Shown: positions 40,887 through 50,852 of the stretch, piece by piece | How positions within the stretch are numbered: position 1 is the stretch's first letter | Layout of the letters: the number at the start of each line of letters is the position of its first letter | Program-made: the position numbers and the translations under genes | Notes under the pieces: model-generated | Told to the model about the DNA's origin: nothing | The model's input: the letters and a program-made list of their open reading frames with translations, nothing else | Database searches by the model: none | NCBI GenBank assembly: GCA_003331005.1 | Contig: QENC01000002.1 | Location: forward strand, 124,001-188,000 | From: Candidatus Tokpelaia sp. JSC085 | GTDB lineage: Bacteria; Pseudomonadota; Alphaproteobacteria; Rhizobiales; Rhizobiaceae | Direction: 5' to 3' | Length of the DNA stretch: 64,000 bases

Positions 40887-41999
40887 ATGGGTTTTAAATG
40901 CGGCATTGTAGGCTTGCCAAATGTTGGAAAATCTACTCTTTTCAATGCTTTGACAAAAACGGCGGTGGCACAAGCTGCCAATTATCCATTTTGTACAATT
41001 GAGCCGAACATCGGGGAGATTGCCGTTCCAGATCATCGTATAAAAAGAATTGCTGCAATCGCTGGTTCAAAAGATGTCATTCCAACCCGGATCAGGTTTC
41101 TTGATATCGCCGGTCTTGTGCGTGGTGCTTCCAGAGGTGAAGGACTGGGCAACAAATTTCTAGCTAATATTCGTGAGGTAGATGCAATTATCCACGTCCT
41201 GCGGTGTTTTGAAAATAAGGATATTGTCCATGTTGAAGGCAGTGTTGATCCGGTTTCAGATGCAGCAATGGTTGAAACTGAACTAATGCTTTCCGACATG
41301 GAAAGCTTGGAACGACGTATAACACAGGCGCGTAAATGGGGAACAAACCGAGAGAAGAGAGATAAGGACAATCTGATGACCATGCCGATCATGGAAAAGG
41401 CATTGGAGCTTTTGCAAGATGGGAAACCAGTTCGTATATTGTCTGACATCATTTCAGCTGAAGAACGTGCCGTTCTAAAAAATCTTAGTCTTTTAACATC
41501 AAAGCCTGTACTATATGTCTGTAACGTGGCGGAAGATCATGCCGCAACAGGCAATCAATATACCAATGCTGTTACAGCAATGGTGCAGGAACAAAAAGCG
41601 GAAATGATTGCTGTTTCCGCAGCAGTTGAGGCTGAGATTGTACAACTACCTTATGAAGAACTCATGGAATATCTTGAATCCATGGGATTGTATGAGGACA
41701 GCCTCAACCGACTGATCCGTTCCGGTTATCATCTGCTTGATCTGATCACCTATTTCACCTGCGGGTTACGAGAAACCCATGCCTGGACAATTAAACGTGG
41801 AATAAAAGCACCGCAGGCAGCTGGGATTATTCACTCTGATTTTGAGAGAGGATTCATCCGTGCACAAACCATCGCTTATGAAGATTACATTGCGCTGGGA
41901 GGTGAATTGGCAGCAAGGGAGGCTGGTAGAGCGCGCGATGAAGGTAAGGAATATATTGTACAGGACGGAGACATTATGCTGTTCAGACATCATGCCTGA
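40887..41999 (+). CDS. ychF: Redox-regulated ATPase YchF (Obg-like ATPase)
   Basis: YchF is an Obg-family P-loop protein that prefers ATP and binds ribosomes, linked to stress responses. The 370-residue protein has the Walker A GLPNVGKST at 9-17, FLDIAGLVRGASRGEGLGNKFL with the switch region, a coiled-coil insert around 125-200 and a C-terminal TGS domain (LITYFTCGLRETHAWTIKRG, then HSDFERGFIRAQTIAYEDY). It is complete and follows pth. Confidence 0.95.
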   Translation: MGFKCGIVGLPNVGKSTLFNALTKTAVAQAANYPFCTIEPNIGEIAVPDHRIKRIAAIAGSKDVIPTRIRFLDIAGLVRGASRGEGLGNKFLANIREVDAIIHVLRCFENKDIVHVEGSVDPVSDAAMVETELMLSDMESLERRITQARKWGTNREKRDKDNLMTMPIMEKALELLQDGKPVRILSDIISAEERAVLKNLSLLTSKPVLYVCNVAEDHAATGNQYTNAVTAMVQEQKAEMIAVSAAVEAEIVQLPYEELMEYLESMGLYEDSLNRLIRSGYHLLDLITYFTCGLRETHAWTIKRGIKAPQAAGIIHSDFERGFIRAQTIAYEDYIALGGELAAREAGRARDEGKEYIVQDGDIMLFRHHA

Positions 42000-42157
42000 C
42001 AGCACCTGCAAGATGCAAGAAGAAGCAGAGATAGACAGTAATATGAATTATCTGAACACGGTGCAGGAAAGGACAAGCAAAATATACAGCGCTTTAATCA
42101 AGTAAAAACTGTAATGTCCCATTGTCCCATTAGAAGCATTTGCCAAGACAGCATCAA

Positions 42158-43027
42158 TTAATTCTGAGTAAATATCAACGCACGCTCAATACCAGCAAGG
42201 TCATTTTTTTTTTCTTGAAACAAGTATCCATGTCTAGCAAAAATCGCCGCTACATTTTTTCTTTGTCCTATCCCAATTTCCACAGCAATCTTCCCTGAAA
42301 ATGGATGCAGATGCTTTTTGGCGTTGCTAGCTAGCGCACGGTAAAAATCAAGCCCATCCTCCCCACCGTCCAGTGCATATAAGGGATCAAATCCGCGTAC
42401 ACTGATGTCAAGATCTGCTATGTCCGCATGCGGGATATAAGGTGGATTTGAAATGATAAGATCAAATTGGCCGATCACAGATTGAAACCAGTCACTTTTA
42501 CAGAGAGTAAACCGACTTTCAACCCCTGCCCTTTTGGCATTGCTGTATGCTGTTCTCAGGGCATCCTGTGCAATATCAACACCAGTTGCATACAGCGTCG
42601 GGACATTGATAAGCAAGGCAATGGCAATGATACCGCTACCGGTTCCCATGTCAAGACAGGTGATAATTTTTTTGAAAGCAGCCTGCTCTTGCAAAAAAGG
42701 TAAGACCAAATCCACCACCGTTTCTGTATCAGGACGCGGCTCAAACGTATCAGGAGATAGGATAAAATGAAGACCATAAAAGTCACGTTCGCCGATAATT
42801 CTATATACAGGCTCACCGAGCATCCGTCTTCGCAGGGCATTGTCAAACTGATGATATTCTTCTGTAGTGATAAGTCTTTCCGGTTGCATCAGAGTATCAA
42901 GCCATGACATTCCAGTTGTCCACTGAATAAGCAAATGAACATCGTTTCTGGGATCTTTCATTCCAGCCTGACGTAGCCGCTGAATGGCAGAACTGATCGT
43001 CCCGGTTAATGTAGTATCAACCTTCAC
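42158..43027 (-). CDS. prmC: Release factor glutamine methyltransferase PrmC
   Basis: PrmC methylates the Gln of the GGQ motif in release factors RF1 and RF2. The 289-residue product has a helical N-terminal domain, the SAM site [15 protein letters not shown] (about 124-138) and the substrate-binding NPPY at 194-197. The GTG at 43027 is preceded by GGGAGGAAAT and overlaps the prfA stop by 11 bp. That arrangement and the length fit the family better than the open frame to 43072. It is coupled to prfA, its substrate gene. Confidence 0.93.
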   Translation of the reverse strand: MKVDTTLTGTISSAIQRLRQAGMKDPRNDVHLLIQWTTGMSWLDTLMQPERLITTEEYHQFDNALRRRMLGEPVYRIIGERDFYGLHFILSPDTFEPRPDTETVVDLVLPFLQEQAAFKKIITCLDMGTGSGIIAIALLINVPTLYATGVDIAQDALRTAYSNAKRAGVESRFTLCKSDWFQSVIGQFDLIISNPPYIPHADIADLDISVRGFDPLYALDGGEDGLDFYRALASNAKKHLHPFSGKIAVEIGIGQRKNVAAIFARHGYLFQEKKNDLAGIERALIFTQN

Positions 43028-44102
43028 ATTTCCTCCCTGCACTAGCCAGCATTTCCGTTTGATCAGTAGCAATCAAAGCATCAATAATTGCACCCATATC
43101 GCCTGCCATAAACTGCTCAAGCTTATAAAGTGTCAGGTTGATACGGTGATCTGTCACCCGCCCTTGCGGAAAGTTATAAGTCCGTATCCGTTCCGAGCGA
43201 TCACCGGTTCCGACCTGTGCCCTCCGGGAGATAGATCGATCATTTTCCGCTTTCCGACATTGCCTGTCATACAGGCGTGCCCGTAAAATTTGCATGGCGC
43301 GAGCACGGTTCTGATGCTGTGATTTTTCTGCCTGGGCCACCGTAATACCAGTAGGTATATGGGTAATACGTACAGCAGAATCCGTTGTATTGACGTGCTG
43401 CCCGCCGGCCCCTGAAGCACGCATCGTGTCAATTCTAACATCTTCAGGGAGGATTTCAATATCAATATCTTTCGCCTCCGGAAGAACGGCAACGGTTGCC
43501 GCCGATGTGTGAATACGGCCTCCTGTCTCAGTCTTTGGAACGCGCTGCACACGATGGACACCGGATTCAAATTTCAATTTTGAGAAAACACCTTTGCCGG
43601 AAATAGTGGCAATAATTTCCTTATATCCTCCTATCTCACCTTCAGTCGTGGAAACGAGATCAACCTTCCAGCTCTGATGGATGGCATAACGTCCATACAT
43701 GCGGAACAAATCGCCAGCAAAAAGCGCAGCTTCTGAACCACCAGTACCAGCCCGAATTTCTAAGATGGCATTTGTGTCACCGACTGTATCCTGCGTCAAC
43801 AGTAGCATTTGCACGGTTTTCTCAACTTGCCTTATTTTATTATGCAAACTGAGGAGTTCTCTCTCCGCAAGGACACGAATATCTGCATCGGTTGACGGAT
43901 CAATTAGCATTGCACTCAGGTCTTCTACCTCCATATGGACAGTATTGAGCTCCCTGATGTTCTCGATCAGAGATTGTAAGCTGGCATATTCAGATGCGAG
44001 CCTTACATAAGTCTCTGCATCAGGATGGCTCGCCATTTGTGCTTCAAGCATCTTAAAACGCTTTTCCAACTCTTGCATACGATCTTTCGTCAGTACAATC
44101 AT
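43017..44102 (-). CDS. prfA: Peptide chain release factor 1
   Basis: RF1 recognises UAA and UAG and triggers peptide release. The 361-residue protein has the N-terminal coiled helices, the codon-recognition segment with PKT at 189-191 (PxT motif; PAT or PVT is commoner), [13 protein letters not shown], and the catalytic [15 protein letters not shown] with GGQ at 233-235. It precedes prmC. Upstream, where many Hyphomicrobiales have ptsP, there are only 353 bp of non-coding DNA. Confidence 0.96.
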   Translation of the reverse strand: MIVLTKDRMQELEKRFKMLEAQMASHPDAETYVRLASEYASLQSLIENIRELNTVHMEVEDLSAMLIDPSTDADIRVLAERELLSLHNKIRQVEKTVQMLLLTQDTVGDTNAILEIRAGTGGSEAALFAGDLFRMYGRYAIHQSWKVDLVSTTEGEIGGYKEIIATISGKGVFSKLKFESGVHRVQRVPKTETGGRIHTSAATVAVLPEAKDIDIEILPEDVRIDTMRASGAGGQHVNTTDSAVRITHIPTGITVAQAEKSQHQNRARAMQILRARLYDRQCRKAENDRSISRRAQVGTGDRSERIRTYNFPQGRVTDHRINLTLYKLEQFMAGDMGAIIDALIATDQTEMLASAGRKCEG

Positions 44103-44157
44103 ATTTGCTTAATATCCTAAACAATCAGTGATAATCATATCTATATATACTATACTG

Positions 44158-44340
44158 CTAATAAAATCCTGTGCGGTTGCAAACAGGACCAAGCGTTACA
44201 CTGCGTAATGAGCATAGGATACCTAGCTGGCTACGTTCTACCCGAAATTTATCAAGCGTATTTTCAAAAGATTCTATAACTTTCCTGCATCCAACGACAA
44301 CAGCATAGATTTAACTAACAGGTCTGCCTTCTTATCAAGA
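44158..44340 (-). pseudogene. Possible remnant of ptsP (nitrogen PTS enzyme I)
   Basis: In many Hyphomicrobiales the order is lysC-ptsP-prfA-prmC, all on one strand. Here lysC and prfA are only 353 bp apart. On the minus strand the gap translates as LVKSMLLSLDAGK, then after a one-base slip at about 44280 as VIESFENTLDKFRVERSQL, ending at a stop at 44158. The first part resembles the C-terminal GPVKxMLLxLDxGKL segment I recall from EI-Ntr proteins. No start and no longer domain remain. This is an inference from position plus a short similarity; chance cannot be excluded. Confidence 0.3.
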
Positions 44341-44455
44341 ACACCCAGTATCCGTCGTATGTATACTCGTAAAATGGGCATTCCAAGAAAAGAAGAATAA
44401 ATTCCCCTTTTTCTTGCTATATAGATATAGGCCAGATGATCCTGGCATTGATTGA

Positions 44456-45703
44456 CTAGATTTTATCAAGAAAGTAAACACTGTGAAGTGTCCTGACAGC
44501 CAGTTCAGTATAGGCACTATCAATCAGAATTGAAATCTTTATTTCCGATGTAGTAATGGCACGTATATTGATCCCTTTCTCAGCGAGTGCTTTAAAGGCA
44601 ACAGCCGCGACTCCAGCATGATTGCGCATCCCTATGCCAATAATGGACACTTTCGAAAGCCCACCTTCAGCCTGTAGACTCTCAAAGGTCATGTCCTCAC
44701 GGTTCCTTTCCAGGATTTTAACTGCCTTGTTAAGATCAGATGAGGGAACGGTAAAGGTCAGATCCGTCTTTGCACCATGTTCGGATACATTCTGCACAAT
44801 CATATCAACATTGATGTTTTCTTCTGCAAGTGCACTGAAAATTGCTGCTGAAATTCCTGGCTTATCTACCAGACGGCGTAGTGATACCTGTGCTTCATCC
44901 TTGGCAAAAGCAATGCCAGTAACAATATGTTGTTCCACAATTTCCTCCTCATTACATATAAGAGTTCCCGGGGCATTTTTTAAAATTTCAGGAAGCTCAG
45001 GCGTATCAAAGCTTGAACGGACAAAAGTAGATATCTTATGCATCATGGCCAATTCAACCGAACGAACCTGTAAAACCTTAGCACCCAGCGATGCCATTTC
45101 CAGCATTTCTTCAAAGGCGACCTTGGAAAGGCGCCGTGCTTTTGGCTCTATGCGGGGATCCGTAGTATAGACACCATCAACATCGGTATAAATATCACAG
45201 CGATTTGCCTTAACAGCCGCGGCAATTGCAACAGCACTGGTGTCAGAACCACCACGACCAAGAGTGGCAATACGGTTACTTGATGCAATGCCCTGAAACC
45301 CAGCAATGACAGCCACCTGTCCTTGCTTTAAAGCCTTAATAAGTCCGGTGTTGTCAATGCCCGTGATACGGGCGCTGCCATGCGCATCATCAGTCATAAT
45401 AGGAATCTGCCAGCCCATCCAAGAGCGGGCGTTCACTCCTTCTGCCTGAAGGGCAAGAGCCAAAAGACCAGCCGTTACCTGTTCACCTGATGCAATGACA
45501 GCATCATATTCACGGAGGTCATTTAAAGGTGCGGACTCCTGTGTCCACGCAATCAGTTGATTGGTTGTTCCAGCCATAGCCGATACAACAACTGCAACCT
45601 CATGACCTGCATCAGTCTCGCGTTTCACATGACGTGCCACATTGCGGATGAGTTTTATATCCGCAACGGATGTACCACCGAATTTCATCACAATACGTGC
45701 CAT
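44456..45703 (-). CDS. lysC: Aspartate kinase
   Basis: Aspartate kinase phosphorylates aspartate, the first step to lysine, diaminopimelate, methionine and threonine; diaminopimelate also feeds MurE. The 415-residue monofunctional enzyme has MKFGGTSVAD near the start, VVSAMAGTTNQLI, TLGRGGSDTSAVAIAAAV and DIYTDVDGVYTTDPRI, then two ACT domains in the last 150 residues (VSLRRLVDKPGISAAIF and SIIGIGMRNHAGVAAVAF) for feedback control. A GAGA site precedes the ATG. It is divergent from ubiG. Confidence 0.95.
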   Translation of the reverse strand: MARIVMKFGGTSVADIKLIRNVARHVKRETDAGHEVAVVVSAMAGTTNQLIAWTQESAPLNDLREYDAVIASGEQVTAGLLALALQAEGVNARSWMGWQIPIMTDDAHGSARITGIDNTGLIKALKQGQVAVIAGFQGIASSNRIATLGRGGSDTSAVAIAAAVKANRCDIYTDVDGVYTTDPRIEPKARRLSKVAFEEMLEMASLGAKVLQVRSVELAMMHKISTFVRSSFDTPELPEILKNAPGTLICNEEEIVEQHIVTGIAFAKDEAQVSLRRLVDKPGISAAIFSALAEENINVDMIVQNVSEHGAKTDLTFTVPSSDLNKAVKILERNREDMTFESLQAEGGLSKVSIIGIGMRNHAGVAAVAFKALAEKGINIRAITTSEIKISILIDSAYTELAVRTLHSVYFLDKI

Positions 45704-46181
45704 TTGCGTCTCTACAATCTTCCCTCATGAGAGCGGCTCCATTAACCGCATTCACATGAATTTAAAGGTCCAGAAGGCACTTGCCCTATCCAATGCTCTG
45801 TCCAGGAAGAAATGCCTATGATGTGATGCGCAACATACAGCCACAGGATTTACTGCGCTGTGACATATCGAAAAAGTATCCTTGTCGCAAGAGTGCCAAC
45901 CAATTCAATTTGCCAAGACAGATGGATCCTATCCAGCTGTATGTTCTGCAACTTTTTTTTAGCAACCGGATCATGGCTTTTTCCAGGTCTTCCGTACAGG
46001 AGATCCTGAAAATTAGTATTAGTATGTTTCATAAGCAGAAAAAATCGTTGCACATGCAATAATGTGGACTATTTCAACACTTTGTGCGAGATTTTAAAAG
46101 ATTGTCCTAGCAAGCGACAGTCTTGCATATTGAAATGCAAGTCATGGCACGTAAAATAGAAAACGTTTAAAGAGAAATATT
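45704..46181. other. Divergent lysC-ubiG intergenic region
   Basis: These 478 bases must carry promoters for both lysC and ubiG. A 93-codon plus-strand frame (45781-46062, TTG start) and a 69-codon minus-strand frame lie here but lack ribosome sites and family features. Runs of T (45953-45960) and A are visible. No regulatory RNA was recognised. Confidence 0.4.
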
Positions 46182-46964
46182 ATGATCAACTCTGAGCGCA
46201 CAACGGTTGATAAAACTGAAATTGAGCGATTTTCCCGTATGGCAGCACAATGCTGGGATCCGTATGGTCATTTCCGGTCGCTTCACAAGTTAAACCCGAC
46301 GCGGCTTGCTTATATAAAGGAGAAAATTTGTCATGTCTTTAAACGTGATCCTCTCTCATGCAAGCCGCTGAAAGGACTGAGGATTCTAGATGTTGGGTGC
46401 GGCGGTGGCCTTTTGTGTGAACCACTGGTATATTTGGGTGCAAAAGTACTAGGCGTTGATGCCTCCTCAAGAAATATTGCAATAGCAAAAATCCACGCTA
46501 ATGAAAGTGGACTTCGAATCGATTATCGGGCAACGACTGCAGAAATACTTGCAGAGAAAGGAGAAACGTTTGATATTATCCTGAACATGGAAGTGATTGA
46601 GCATGTTACTAATGTTAGCCTTTTCATGGAAGCAGTTTCTTCAATGATAAAGTCTGATGGTTTAATGTTTATCTCAACGATCAACCGTACATGGAAAGCG
46701 TGGTGGCTAGCCATTGTAGGAGCTGAATATCTTTTACATTGGTTGCCAATAGGAACACACACTTACAAGAAATTTCTCCACCCTGGAGAATTGAAAAAGG
46801 AGCTTGCTGCGTCAGGACTTTCTGTCATTGACGAATTAGGTATGACATACAATCCCTTCAATAACAGATGGCACTACTCCTCGAATATGAGTGTGAACTA
46901 TATGCTTCTAGCTCGTCGCCATCTTAGATGCCCCTCCCCTGATCAGAGTGAAGAAAAAAGATGA
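46182..46964 (+). CDS. ubiG: Ubiquinone biosynthesis O-methyltransferase UbiG
   Basis: UbiG performs both O-methylations of ubiquinone synthesis at the inner membrane face. The 260-residue protein starts with [33 protein letters not shown] in short motifs typical of the family. The SAM-binding motif is [15 protein letters not shown] (about 68-82), followed by NMEVIEHV and the C-terminal [16 protein letters not shown]. The ATG has an AAAGAGAA site. The presence of UbiG indicates ubiquinone-based respiration. Confidence 0.94.
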   Translation: MINSERTTVDKTEIERFSRMAAQCWDPYGHFRSLHKLNPTRLAYIKEKICHVFKRDPLSCKPLKGLRILDVGCGGGLLCEPLVYLGAKVLGVDASSRNIAIAKIHANESGLRIDYRATTAEILAEKGETFDIILNMEVIEHVTNVSLFMEAVSSMIKSDGLMFISTINRTWKAWWLAIVGAEYLLHWLPIGTHTYKKFLHPGELKKELAASGLSVIDELGMTYNPFNNRWHYSSNMSVNYMLLARRHLRCPSPDQSEEKR

Positions 46965-47390
46965 TCATCGCAGATCTGTTTTCCACTCCACACTCATCAT
47001 ACCCTAAAAAATATTGCAGATGGATAAAAATCTGTGGCAATATGTTACATATTTTCGCTTGCTCAGCGAGCTTTTCCAAAAAACTGGAATCCTCTCTAAG
47101 ATTTGATCGCATAGTATATAGTATATAGTGAATTAGGGTCAGTTTATTTTTGTAGAAATCGCCACGCTAATCATCAGATATCGACTAGGTCAGTATTTCA
47201 GGACATATGAATGAAAGTCATTAAGTATTTGTGTGCAAGACCAATTTTTTAGTCATGAACAACTCTTCTGAGAAAGACAGACAACAAGAGTGTATCATTT
47301 TTTTCTTGTCATTGTATTGAAAACGCAGTATAAGAAGTAGTTTTTTACTTCTTATTACCAGGAGGCATGCTATCTGAAAGGGTAGAAATT
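46965..47390. other. Long leader region of serC
   Basis: These 426 bases hold no recognised gene. A short hairpin TCGCT-TGCTC-AGCGA near 47054-47068 may mark the end of the ubiG transcript, though the T-run is poor. The last 60 bases contain the strong serC leader hairpin described separately. Confidence 0.4.
47330..47365 (+). promoter_or_regulatory. Hairpin directly before a strong ribosome site in the serC leader
   Basis: A perfect 10-bp stem (47330-47339 with 47346-47355) closes a GTTTTT loop and is followed after four bases by AGGAGG at 47360-47365. Alphaproteobacteria have a described serC leader RNA element, a hairpin next to the serC ribosome site, and this could be a member. I cannot compare the covariance model, and the AT-rich stem may differ from the consensus. 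The T-run lies in the loop, so it is not a terminator on this strand. Confidence 0.4.
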
Positions 47391-48566
47391 ATGACAACGG
47401 ATATTAAAAAACCGGGATGTCGTCCGTGTAGTCCTGTTTTTTCTTCAGGGCCTTGTGCAAAACGTCCTGGTTGGACGTTGAAAGCTTTGAAAAATGCACC
47501 ACTTGGTCGTTCACATCGCTCTTTTTTATGCAAAGAAAAATTGGCGGAAGCGATTGCATTGACCCGTGATGTTCTGGAAGTCCCATCAAATTATCGTATA
47601 GGCATTGTTCCTGCCTCGGATACAGGGGCTGTTGAAATGGCTCTATGGTCTCTTCTGGGTGCACGCGGTGTTGACATAGCGGCCTGGGAGAGTTTTGGTC
47701 ACGGATGGGTCACTGATGTGTGCAAGCAACTCAAGCTCACTGATGTTCGTGTATTTGATGCACCTTATGGTGAATTACCGGATCTAGGACAACTTGACTT
47801 TGATCGTGATGTCGTTTTCGCATGGAACGGTACCACATCTGGAGTGTGTATACCAAACGCTAACTTTATTCCTGGAACGCGCAAAGGTCTTGTCATCTGT
47901 GATGCAACATCTGCCGCGTTTGCAAAAGATATTGATTTTTTAAAGCTTGATGTTATCACCTACTCTTGGCAGAAGGTATTGGGTGGTGAAGGTGCCCATG
48001 GCATTATTATTTTAAGCCCACGTGCAGTTGCACGTTTGGAAAACTATGAACCTGTCTGGCCGCTGCCGAAGATTTTCCGTTTGAAAAAAAATGGTATACT
48101 GAATGAAGGGATCTTCAAGGGTGAAACCATTAATACCCCGTCAATGCTATGTGTTGAAGATTATCTAGATGCACTAAAGTGGGCAAAATCATTGGGAGGA
48201 TTGAAAGGACTGATTCGTCGGGCTAACAAAAACTTTGCCGTACTTGATAACTTTATCTGCAAGTCATCATGGATTGAAAATCTGGCTCGTGATCCAGCAA
48301 CACGCTCAAATACATCTGTGTGCTTACAAATAGTTGATCCTGATATAAAGGCCCTGAGTGCTGAAGGTCAAGCCTCTTTTGTTAAAGCTATTGTTGTACG
48401 CCTTGCCAAAGAGAATGTAGCCTATGACATCGGTTCTTATCGTGATGCACCTTCAGGTTTTCGTATCTGGACCGGAGCAACGGTTGAAGCATCTGATATT
48501 GACGTGCTCACTGCGTGGCTTGACTGGACCTTCTTTACTGAAAAAATTTCCTTGCAACAAGCATGA
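47391..48566 (+). CDS. serC: Phosphoserine aminotransferase SerC
   Basis: SerC is the PLP enzyme that converts 3-phosphohydroxypyruvate to phosphoserine; the enzyme also serves pyridoxal phosphate synthesis in some bacteria. The 391-residue protein is the alphaproteobacterial type, with [17 protein letters not shown] near the start, [29 protein letters not shown] and the PLP lysine K195 in [15 protein letters not shown]. The ATG at 47391 matches homologues and has an AAAGGG site. An ATG at 47367, one base after AGGAGG, is in frame but too close to it. serA follows and performs the preceding reaction. Confidence 0.94.
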   Translation: MTTDIKKPGCRPCSPVFSSGPCAKRPGWTLKALKNAPLGRSHRSFLCKEKLAEAIALTRDVLEVPSNYRIGIVPASDTGAVEMALWSLLGARGVDIAAWESFGHGWVTDVCKQLKLTDVRVFDAPYGELPDLGQLDFDRDVVFAWNGTTSGVCIPNANFIPGTRKGLVICDATSAAFAKDIDFLKLDVITYSWQKVLGGEGAHGIIILSPRAVARLENYEPVWPLPKIFRLKKNGILNEGIFKGETINTPSMLCVEDYLDALKWAKSLGGLKGLIRRANKNFAVLDNFICKSSWIENLARDPATRSNTSVCLQIVDPDIKALSAEGQASFVKAIVVRLAKENVAYDIGSYRDAPSGFRIWTGATVEASDIDVLTAWLDWTFFTEKISLQQA

Positions 48567-48640
48567 ATTGGGATTCAGTCCCTGGGTTCTACTGTCCAGT
48601 CGCTATGTGGGTTTCAGTTTTATAGCTAGGGAGGCCTGTG

Positions 48641-50248
48641 ATGGCACCACGTGTACTTATTTCAGACGCACTTTCATTAATAGCGATACAAATTTTCAAA
48701 GATCATGGTATTAAAACAGATTACCTTCCTGAGCTCGGGAAAGATAAAAAAGGTTTATTGGACAAAATTAGTCAGTATCATGGCTTAGCTATTCGCTCCA
48801 CGACTCAAGTAACCAAGGAAATTATAGAGGCTGCAATGCAGCTGAAGGTTATCGGGCGAGCAGGTATCGGTGTTGACAATGTGGATATTTCTGAAGCCTC
48901 TCGAAAAGGTATCATTGTTATGAATACACCTTTCGGTAATTCCATTACCACGGCAGAACACGCGATTGCCCTACTTTTCACTATAGCACGCCATATCTCT
49001 AAAGCCAACCCTTCAACAAAGGCTGGGAAATGGGAGAAAAGCCGTTTTATGGGTGTAGAGATCTCCGGAAAGACTCTAGGTATTATAGGTTGTGGCAATA
49101 TTGGCTCTATTGTAGCAACGCGTGGCATTGGTCTTAAAATGCATGTACTCGTCTTTGATCCTTTCTTATCAGAAGCGCGTGCAGAAGACTTAGGTGTGCA
49201 GAAGGTGAGTCTTGACAACCTTTTTGCTCAATCGGACTTCATCACACTGCATACGCCGCTGACAGATAAAACACGCAATATCATTGATGCTTCCGCTATC
49301 GAAAAAATGAAAACTGGTGTATTGCTCATCAACTGCGCCCGTGGAGGGTTGGTTGTTGAGCAAGATCTTGTTGAGGCTTTAAAAGTAGGAAAGATTGCTG
49401 GTGCCGGGATTGATGTTTTTGAGAGAGAACCACCATGCCCTAACAATCCACTATTTGCTCTTGAAAATGTTGTCTGCACGCCTCATCTAGGCGCATCGAC
49501 ATTAGACGCTCAAGAAAATGTGGCAGTTCAGATCGCTGAGCAGATGTCAGACTATCTTACAGGTGGCATTGTCAGTAATGCCATTAACATGCCTGCTATT
49601 ACTGCAGAGGAAAATCTGCGCTTGAAGCCTTTTGTCAGATTAGCAGAAATACTCGGTTCTTTCGCAGGGCAATTGACAGATGAAGATATGCTGAGAGTTG
49701 AAATTCTTTTTGATGGCAATATGTCAGAAATGAATACGCATGCACTAACGAGCGCCGCCCTGGCAGGGCTCATCCGGCAGCAAATACCAAATGTCAATAT
49801 GGTTTCTGCACCTGTCATCATCAAGGAACGGGGCATGATAATTTCGGAAATCAAACGCGGTAAGTCAGGCATATTTGATGGTTATATAAAATTGAAATTG
49901 CATACCTCCAGACGCACACGCTCTGTTACTGGAACATGTTTTACGGATGGAAAGCCTCGTTTCATAAAAATTAAAAATATCAATCTTGACGCTGAAGCTG
50001 GGAAACATATGCTTTATATTGCTAACAGCGATACACCTGGGATTATTGGCAAAATTGGTTCGGTGTGCGGTAGGCATGGCGTTAACATTGCCAACTTTGC
50101 ACTTGGAAGAAATGCACCAGGCGGTGATGCCATAGCGCTCCTTGATCTTGATGAGCGTGTTCCGATAGATGTCCTTGCTGAGCTATTGACTGTGCCGGGA
50201 ATCAAGCATGCCCGCCAGCTGGACTTTGACATGGAAAGGATTGCATGA
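48641..50248 (+). CDS. serA: D-3-phosphoglycerate dehydrogenase SerA
   Basis: SerA oxidises 3-phosphoglycerate to 3-phosphohydroxypyruvate, the first step of serine synthesis. The 535-residue protein is the long form. The NAD-binding domain has GRAGIGVDNVDI, TLGIIGCGNIGSIVA and INCARGGLVVEQDLVEAL; the catalytic His lies in CTPHLGAST. An intervening ASB domain and a C-terminal ACT domain (MLYIANSDTPGIIGKIGSV) follow. The ATG at 48641 follows GGGAGG; a GTG just before it could also serve. It lies 74 bp after serC, so they are probably one operon. Confidence 0.95.
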   Translation: MAPRVLISDALSLIAIQIFKDHGIKTDYLPELGKDKKGLLDKISQYHGLAIRSTTQVTKEIIEAAMQLKVIGRAGIGVDNVDISEASRKGIIVMNTPFGNSITTAEHAIALLFTIARHISKANPSTKAGKWEKSRFMGVEISGKTLGIIGCGNIGSIVATRGIGLKMHVLVFDPFLSEARAEDLGVQKVSLDNLFAQSDFITLHTPLTDKTRNIIDASAIEKMKTGVLLINCARGGLVVEQDLVEALKVGKIAGAGIDVFEREPPCPNNPLFALENVVCTPHLGASTLDAQENVAVQIAEQMSDYLTGGIVSNAINMPAITAEENLRLKPFVRLAEILGSFAGQLTDEDMLRVEILFDGNMSEMNTHALTSAALAGLIRQQIPNVNMVSAPVIIKERGMIISEIKRGKSGIFDGYIKLKLHTSRRTRSVTGTCFTDGKPRFIKIKNINLDAEAGKHMLYIANSDTPGIIGKIGSVCGRHGVNIANFALGRNAPGGDAIALLDLDERVPIDVLAELLTVPGIKHARQLDFDMERIA

Positions 50249-50496
50249 ATGCGGTTATTGATCGTTACGCATTGAAATCACTCAGCAGCCAATAAACATG
50301 CCAACTATGCCAACCCAACATTGACACGACTGATTATCTTCCTCCTTTGTAATAGTCGTACTAGCAAGGCAGTTAAAATACATCTGTGTCATAGAAAATA
50401 AAACGGCCAGGCGGTGGTGGGTTGTGGTCATGGGGTGGCATTTGACTGTCCAATCCTGATCATTGATTCTTGAACAACAGTGGGAGGAGACATGAC

Positions 50497-50628
50497 ATGA
50501 TTGAGGAACTGGCACCATACATAGAAAAAACCATGTCTGCCAACAGTGTTGATGGGCAACTCCCAGACTGCCAGTCGTCCGCACCGTTCGGAGACACTGG
50601 TGCTCCTATTCTATTGTCGGTCGTATAG
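50497..50628 (+). CDS. Possible small ORF, 43 codons, unknown
   Basis: An ATG with an unusually good ribosome site (GGGAGGAGA, eight to nine bases upstream) opens a 43-codon frame, MIEELAPYIEKTMSANSVDG at its N-terminus. It has no membrane segment and no recognised motif, and ends in a run of small and hydrophobic residues. It could be a true small protein, a leader, or the 5' stump of a lost gene. Only the ribosome site and the clean frame support it. Confidence 0.25.
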   Translation: MIEELAPYIEKTMSANSVDGQLPDCQSSAPFGDTGAPILLSVV

Positions 50629-50706
50629 CAATCTGCTTACTGACGCTTTTCTGAAATGGTAAGCATTCGTGCTATCCTTATTCTGGACGAAAAGGATAGA
50701 AACATC

Positions 50707-50756
50707 GATCACTTGAAGTGATTTGTATTTTACAAACTGTTTAATTTAACATAACT
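50707..50756. repeat. 50-bp direct repeat, copy 1 (upstream of accA)
   Basis: This copy is identical over 50 bp to 51818-51867. It begins GATCACTTGAAGTGATTTG, whose ATCACTTGAAGTGAT core is a perfect palindrome around a central G. An AT-rich tail contains ACTGTTTAATTT, which recurs once more right after the copy (50755-50766). It ends about 96 bp before the accA start. Confidence 0.85.
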
Positions 50757-50852
50757 GTTTAATTTGTGTAGTCACAAGCAGGTTGTTTTTTATGATGTAT
50801 GATAAGGACGTGTTACCATTTTCCGCTTTCTGCTCTGGATTGAGTTGAAAAA

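Larger units (their letters stand above)
50249..50852. other. 604-bp region between serA and accA
   Basis: Related genomes often have purA after serA, but no such frame or remnant is seen here. The region holds a 43-codon frame with a strong ribosome site (50497-50628) and the first copy of a 50-bp direct repeat (50707-50756). It must also contain the accA promoter. Confidence 0.45.

Noticed and set aside
45781..46062. 93-codon plus-strand ORF between lysC and ubiG
   Set aside because: TTG start, no ribosome site, no recognisable motif, and located in a region that must hold two divergent promoters.
50282..50584. 100-codon minus-strand ORF after serA
   Set aside because: Composition rich in Cys, His and Trp as in random translation, no ribosome site, and it overlaps the better-supported small plus-strand frame.
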